In this document: positions 60,386 to 64,000 of the stretch, in pieces
Layout of the letters: each line of letters starts with the position of its first letter
Position numbering within the stretch: the first letter of the stretch is position 1
Origin: Aminiphilus circumscriptus DSM 16581
Lineage (GTDB): Bacteria > Synergistota > Synergistia > Synergistales > Aminiphilaceae
Direction of reading: 5' to 3'
DNA: 64,000 bases
NCBI RefSeq assembly: GCF_000526375.1
Contig: NZ_JAFY01000002.1
Coordinates: forward strand, 1,294,859 to 1,358,858
Made by a program: the position numbers and the translations under genes
Notes under the pieces: generated by a model
What the model saw: the letters and a program-made list of their open reading frames with translations, nothing else
Database searches by the model: none
What the model was told of the DNA's origin: nothing

Positions 60386-61470
60386 GGAAACCCTGAACAA
60401 GCTTCTCGAAAAATGTTCACAGCGGGAGGAAAAGAGGAAATGCCCCGTAAAGACCACGTTTCCCGCACCTCTGGCAGCGGAATGTGAGGAATTATCTCCG
60501 TCTCCCGACCCTTTTTAACCCCGGTAGCGATTTTTAGAGACACTACCCCCTGTGGACAGGAGAAAACCTCTCGCCATGTAGAGATTGCACAGAGCGAAGA
60601 GCACGTACACGACACCGGTATTTTTGGCGAGACCTTTATAGCGCACTTTGGTGAATCCGAAGACGCATTTGACGACGTGGAAGACATGTTCAACCCGCGA
60701 ACGGACTTTTGAAAGAAGACGGTTTTGCTCTTTCTCTTCTTCGGTGAGCTTTTTGTGCTTCGTGGCTCTTTTTTGGGTATAATCCACGGCGCGCGGGGCT
60801 TTCGTCCGGATCTCTTCGGTTTTGCCCATGTAGGCCGAATCTCCCCGGACTTCTTTTTCTTCTCCGTGCAGGAGTTCACCGATTCGGGTGGAGTCGTGCA
60901 CGTTCGCCCCTTGGTGACGAGGCTGTGGACCTGTTTGCTTTCCTTGTCCACACCGACATGGACTTTCATACCGAAGTAGTACTGGTTGCCCTTCTTCGTG
61001 GAATGCATCTCCGGGTCGCGTTTCTTCTCCCGGTTTTTCGTCGATGAAGGAGCATGGATGATCGTGGCATCCACGATGGGCGAAGCGCCGCATGGACTCC
61101 ACGTCATAGAGGGCTTCTTCTACACCGGGATCGCTGAGGTTGAACCAGTTCTGGAGAAAGTGGATCCGGAGCATTCTCTTCAGCCCTATGGGAGGACGTC
61201 CCTTTCCCTCTTTCGGATAGAAGGGTTCGAGAAGAGCGCAAAGCTCTTTCCAAGGGACTATCTGTTCCATTTCGGCGAGAAAGAGTTCCCGTTTTGTGGG
61301 TTTTCGGTATTTCTCGAACGAAATGGCGCTCGCGAAAGTTTTCTGTCGCTTCATCGTACCTCAGCCCCCTGGAAAGAAGGTCGCACCGGAGGAACATGGT
61401 GGCTTTGGGATTCATTTTACGGTCTCAAGGAAAAAACGGCGACATCCGCGCGGAGTTTCTCAGAGATTCC
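60386..61470 (-). mobile_element. IS5-family element inserted in the IS3 remnant, flanked by TTAA
   Basis: About 1,085 bases. The ends are imperfect inverted repeats: GGAAACCCTGAACAAGCT at 60386 and, on the other strand, GGAATCTCTGAGAAACTC from 61470. TTAA flanks both sides (60382-60385 and 61471-61474), matching the YTAR target duplication of the IS5 group. Removing the element and one TTAA rejoins OrfA as ERDIL followed by KKAAAYFARES. Confidence 0.85.
60515..61354 (-). pseudogene. IS5-group transposase, degenerate
   Basis: The N-terminal part is normal for the IS5 group ([59 protein letters not shown]). About 50 residues are then missing, and the next block, [14 protein letters not shown] followed by [17 protein letters not shown], is in another frame. 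A further shift returns to the first frame for [42 protein letters not shown] and [12 protein letters not shown]. Deletion plus frameshifts make it inactive. Confidence 0.9.
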
Positions 61471-61738
61471 TTAAGATATCGCGCTCCTGTTTTACTTGAG
61501 CAAGCTCTCGTTTGACGCGCTCAAGCTCCTCCTCAACCTGAGTGAGAGGCCGCCGCTCGCCGCCAATATCGGAAAGTTTTCCGGCCTTGTACGCTCTCAC
61601 CCAGTTTTCCAGGGTCGACTTGGGCAGGGAGAGTTGACGCGATGCTTCATATGCTGTCAAGCCGCCTTCAATGATCATGTTGACGGCTTCATGCCGAAAT
61701 TCTTTCGAATAGCGACCGTTCGTTGCGTTCTTTGCCAT
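61460..61738 (-). pseudogene. IS3-family transposase OrfA, cut by IS5
   Basis: 92 codons: helix-turn-helix (YSKEFRHEAVNMIIEGGLTAYEASRQLSLPKSTLENWVRAYKAG) and leucine-zipper start (LTQVEEELERVKRELAQVKQERDIL). The last residues RNL come from the inserted IS5 end. The original C-terminus (KKAAAYFARES) lies beyond the IS5 copy at 60335-60381. Confidence 0.85.
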
Positions 61739-61961
61739 TCAGACACCTCCGTTTTGGTTGGATAGTAACTTTGGTGTCCGATATTTTCAACGTACCTCAT
61801 CTTCCAGTGGTCCTATTTTAGGGGAGCATGTCAATCGAGGCGGAGGATAGCATCGTGGTGAACCTCCGCTTTCGCAGTGGAGCCTTGGGCAGCATCAATG
61901 TGACGACCTTGGCGTACCCGAAGAACCTGGAGGGGAGTCTCACGATTCTCGGAGAAGGAGT

Positions 61962-63284
61962 GTGAAGAAAGAGATGCTCTACTTTTTCAAGAAGTTTCTA
62001 CTCAAAACATTGGCTTTTCTTTGCTTTCCTATCTTTTTCTTTCTGGGGATGTTGCTTGCTTTGTTTGCGCGATACTTTTTGCCAGCATCGACAAAATCTC
62101 CCAGTTTAGTATGGGGTGTTACTCCTATAATCAGTAATGCATATTGGTCAAAGGCCATGTCGATAATGGGCTACCAGTCGCACACATTTACCAATGGTTT
62201 CTATTCTACGATAAACAAAAGGTCTGACTGGGACCTAATTCTTCAAGAAAGATATGGAAAATATACTCCAAATTTTGTAAAAATACTTTTTGCATTTTTT
62301 GAATCTATGTTTAAATATAATATTTATTTTATTTCGTCAGATGGTTTTTTTCTTGGGGGCACTCCATACTGGTGGCTCGAGAATATTTTATTGAAGATTG
62401 CAGGTAAGAAAATTGTTTTATTGCCTTATGGCTCGGACTCTTATGTATATCGCCGAATACGTTCTTTGGACACGATTCATGCATTGATGATATCCTATCC
62501 TCAGGCTGCTCGCAAACAGGAGTGGATTGCTACACGTGTCGAATATTGGTGTAGAAATGCAGATGTTGTTATACCACACTTTATGGGGCCAGATGGGTTT
62601 GGGAGGTGGGATATCCTTGTTCCCAACATATTCGCTCTTGATCTTTCATTGTGGACAAGTTCAACAAAAAAAAGCACTGCCAATGGCCATAATGGATCGG
62701 TCGTTATTGTTCATGCACCTAATCATAGAGGTTTTAAGGGAACGGAATTTATTATTGATTCTATTGAACAACTAAAATCTGAAGGGTTAAATATAGAGTT
62801 TTTGTTAATTGAAAAAAAGCAGAACGATGAAGTCCGAGAAATACTCACTCAAAAAGCAGATATTTTAATTGAGCAAATAATTGCCACAGCCTACGCGCTC
62901 AACGCAATTGAGGGTATGGCCTGCAGTTTGCCTGTCATTTCCAACCTCGAAGACGACGCGCTGTTCCGCCCCTTCCGTCGCTGGTCGTATTTCTTGGAGT
63001 GCCCTATCGTTTCCGCGAGCCCGGAGACGCTTACGGATGTGTTGCGGAAACTGGTGACGCGCCCGGAGCTTCGTCATCAACTCGGTAGAGCAGGACGTGA
63101 ATATGTGGAGAAATATCATGGACTTGACTTTGCACAGCATATGTTCAGCGCGGTGATCGAACATCTATACGGCCGAATGGATGCGCACACGCTGCTCAAT
63201 CTTTACAATCCTCGCACAAGCGAGTATTGCAAGCGTAGGCCAAAGGTGAAGCATCCGTTGGTTAACAACAGGATTGTGGATTAA
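61962..63284 (+). CDS. Glycosyltransferase (GT-B type) with AT-rich foreign 5' part
   Basis: 440 residues from GTG 61962, overlapping the oxidoreductase stub. An N-terminal hydrophobic helix (FLLKTLAFLCFPIFFFLGMLLALFARYFL) precedes a GT-B-like domain: VWGVTPIISNAYWSKAM, YFISSDGFFLGGTPYWWLENILLKIAGKKIVLLPYGSDSYVYRRI, VVIVHAPNHRGFKGTEFIIDSIEQLK, and a C-terminal GMACSLPVISNLEDDALFRP block. The region 61966-62880 is strikingly AT-rich with lysine AAA and leucine TTA codons, while 62890 onward returns to GC-rich. This suggests a mosaic gene made by recombination within the glycosyltransferase. Donor and acceptor unknown. Confidence 0.75.
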   Translation: MKKEMLYFFKKFLLKTLAFLCFPIFFFLGMLLALFARYFLPASTKSPSLVWGVTPIISNAYWSKAMSIMGYQSHTFTNGFYSTINKRSDWDLILQERYGKYTPNFVKILFAFFESMFKYNIYFISSDGFFLGGTPYWWLENILLKIAGKKIVLLPYGSDSYVYRRIRSLDTIHALMISYPQAARKQEWIATRVEYWCRNADVVIPHFMGPDGFGRWDILVPNIFALDLSLWTSSTKKSTANGHNGSVVIVHAPNHRGFKGTEFIIDSIEQLKSEGLNIEFLLIEKKQNDEVREILTQKADILIEQIIATAYALNAIEGMACSLPVISNLEDDALFRPFRRWSYFLECPIVSASPETLTDVLRKLVTRPELRHQLGRAGREYVEKYHGLDFAQHMFSAVIEHLYGRMDAHTLLNLYNPRTSEYCKRRPKVKHPLVNNRIVD

Positions 63285-64000
63285 TGTTCAGAAGTTTGAT
63301 GAAAGACACGTTCATTTACGGGGGTGGCGACCTCGTCCTCAGACTGGTTGCTTTTGTCTCGTTTCCAATCATTGCGGCGGCTCTTTCGCCGAAAGTCTTT
63401 GGTGCATTGGAACTATTGGGAACTGCAACAGCACTCTTTGGGCTTTTTGTGAATTGTGGTTTAAATAACGCCGTGCAGCGTTTCTATTGGGACAAGGAGA
63501 CCGCTTCTCAAGATCGCCCCGTTGTTGTTTCTTCCGGCCTTGTCGTTTTGCTGTTCTTTGGTTTCCTTGCAGGTAGTTTTGCTCTTGTTTGCGTTACTCC
63601 CTTTTTTTCCGAATGGGTACATGAGGCGAATCTCCCAATGACTACCGTCGCTTTTGTTTCTGCGATTGGGTTGATGGTGTTCGCGCAGTTGCTGCAGTAT
63701 ATACTGGATGTACTCAGGCTCCATTTTGCACCATTCAGGTTCCTGCTCCTCTCCTTTCTGCATAGAGTGCTGGGGCTTGCTCTGGGGCTTATCGCTGTTG
63801 TCTGGCTTGGCAAGGGCGTGGACGGACTTCTCTTCGTTCAGATGATTGTGGCGTGCGCTGTCCTCCCTTTTGGTCTGTGGTTGATACGGACGGATATTAC
63901 ATTACGGTTCGATCTGAGCTGGGGGAGACAATTGATTGTGTTTGGCTATCCTTTTATTTTTGCTGGGCTGGCGTACTGGCTTTTTGGTTCAATAGATAGG
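63284..64000 (+). CDS. Wzx-type polysaccharide flippase, partial at window end
   Basis: An open frame from ATG 63284 (overlapping the previous stop as TAATG) to the window edge, 239 codons without a stop. It begins MFRSLMKDTFIYGGGDLVLRL and AFVSFPIIAAALSPKVFGALELLG, then shows repeated hydrophobic helices (SGLVVLLFFGFLAGSFALV, VSAIGLMVFAQLLQYILDVLRL, VLGLALGLIAVVWLG, FGYPFIFAGLAYWLFGS). The pattern matches the MOP superfamily flippases that move lipid-linked O-units across the inner membrane. The C-terminal half is outside the window. Confidence 0.8.
   Translation, partial: MFRSLMKDTFIYGGGDLVLRLVAFVSFPIIAAALSPKVFGALELLGTATALFGLFVNCGLNNAVQRFYWDKETASQDRPVVVSSGLVVLLFFGFLAGSFALVCVTPFFSEWVHEANLPMTTVAFVSAIGLMVFAQLLQYILDVLRLHFAPFRFLLLSFLHRVLGLALGLIAVVWLGKGVDGLLFVQMIVACAVLPFGLWLIRTDITLRFDLSWGRQLIVFGYPFIFAGLAYWLFGSIDR

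Larger units (their letters stand above)
59880..61825 (-). mobile_element. IS3-family remnant, 3'-truncated and carrying an IS5 element
   Basis: The minus strand holds OrfA (start 61738) and, beyond an inserted IS5 copy, the first part of OrfB up to the WVTDITYIPTAEGWLYLAG region at about 59900. The catalytic C-terminus of OrfB and the distal inverted repeat are absent, so a deletion joined it to the oxidoreductase gene at about 59880. Its promoter-side end lies near 61800-61825 (CCCCTAAAATAGGACCA on the minus strand). Confidence 0.75.
59283..61965 (+). pseudogene. Gfo/Idh/MocA oxidoreductase broken by frameshifts and IS insertion
   Basis: A second WbpB-type oxidoreductase. MVRVALLG starts at 59283, but a missing base near 59304 shifts the frame before CGRISKNHVEGLSGLTNVELVACCDV. 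A second loss in an A-run (59445-59449) precedes MLLETQCDVVSLCTPSGLHPAQAALAAKYGRHVLSEKPLGI and NQAAHYVDLVQWMGGAVESVQAYS. At about 59880 the gene is cut by IS sequence, and it resumes near 61825 as SIEAEDSIVVNLRFRSGALGSINVTT, ending early at GEGV (61965) against a foreign gene. With at least four lesions it is dead. Confidence 0.85.

Noticed and set aside
1..64000. CRISPR array
   Set aside because: No regularly spaced repeats of 24-40 bases were noticed anywhere in the window.

Overview
The window is GC-rich, gene-dense bacterial chromosome. The gene content fits an anaerobic, amino-acid- and peptide-using bacterium with an outer membrane, most likely of the phylum Synergistota (inference from content, not from a marker gene). 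Supporting genes are carbamate kinase, gamma-glutamyltransferase, isoaspartyl dipeptidase, a TRAP permease linked to an M14-like deacylase, a tungsten-type aldehyde:ferredoxin oxidoreductase, and a lipid A aminoarabinose (arn) operon that implies lipopolysaccharide. No rRNA, tRNA or CRISPR array was seen.

Layout. 1-2 kb: an IS1634-type transposase gene with its own promoter. 2.6-9 kb: a class IV aminotransferase facing away from a five-gene unit (secreted DUF6305-like protein, TRAP large permease, an unlisted 47-residue membrane protein, a membrane-anchored succinylglutamate desuccinylase/aspartoacylase-like enzyme and gamma-glutamyltransferase) that looks like a scavenging system for acylated or gamma-glutamyl amino acids. 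9.5-12.7 kb: carbamate kinase and a uridine-kinase-like protein. 12.8-19.9 kb: a GntR/FCD-type regulator whose palindromic operator also lies before the next gene, followed by a FAD amino acid oxidase, a sodium:solute symporter, a dihydrodipicolinate synthase-family enzyme and an aldehyde:ferredoxin oxidoreductase. Together these resemble an amino acid (possibly hydroxyproline) catabolic unit.

19.9-32.5 kb: isoaspartyl dipeptidase, UDP-glucose dehydrogenase, and an arn operon (arnT, arnC, arnA split into two overlapping genes, arnD) led by a queuosine-precursor-type transporter gene, then LemA and a DUF2207 membrane protein. arnB is absent. 33-40 kb: a 68-residue orphan protein, a CobT-like protein, feoB/feoA and truD (feoB and truD each carry a one-base homopolymer frameshift), a degenerate GGDEF protein and a small coiled-coil protein.

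40.5-64 kb: a surface polysaccharide/glycan locus. The first part (pglF, pglC, pglD, pglE-like genes and a glycosyltransferase) should make and transfer a UDP-bacillosamine-type sugar. The middle holds a UDP-HexNAc dehydrogenase, a 4-epimerase, a promoter-proximal winged-helix regulator, a glycosyltransferase, a WecB/WbpI-type 2-epimerase, a WbpB-type oxidoreductase and another epimerase. From about 54 kb the locus is decaying. It contains an aminotransferase with an internal deletion and an 11-bp tandem duplication, a frameshifted acyltransferase, and a second oxidoreductase broken by frameshifts and by an IS3 remnant that itself carries a degenerate IS5 element flanked by TTAA. The right end holds an AT-rich, apparently mosaic glycosyltransferase and the start of a Wzx-type flippase that runs off the window.
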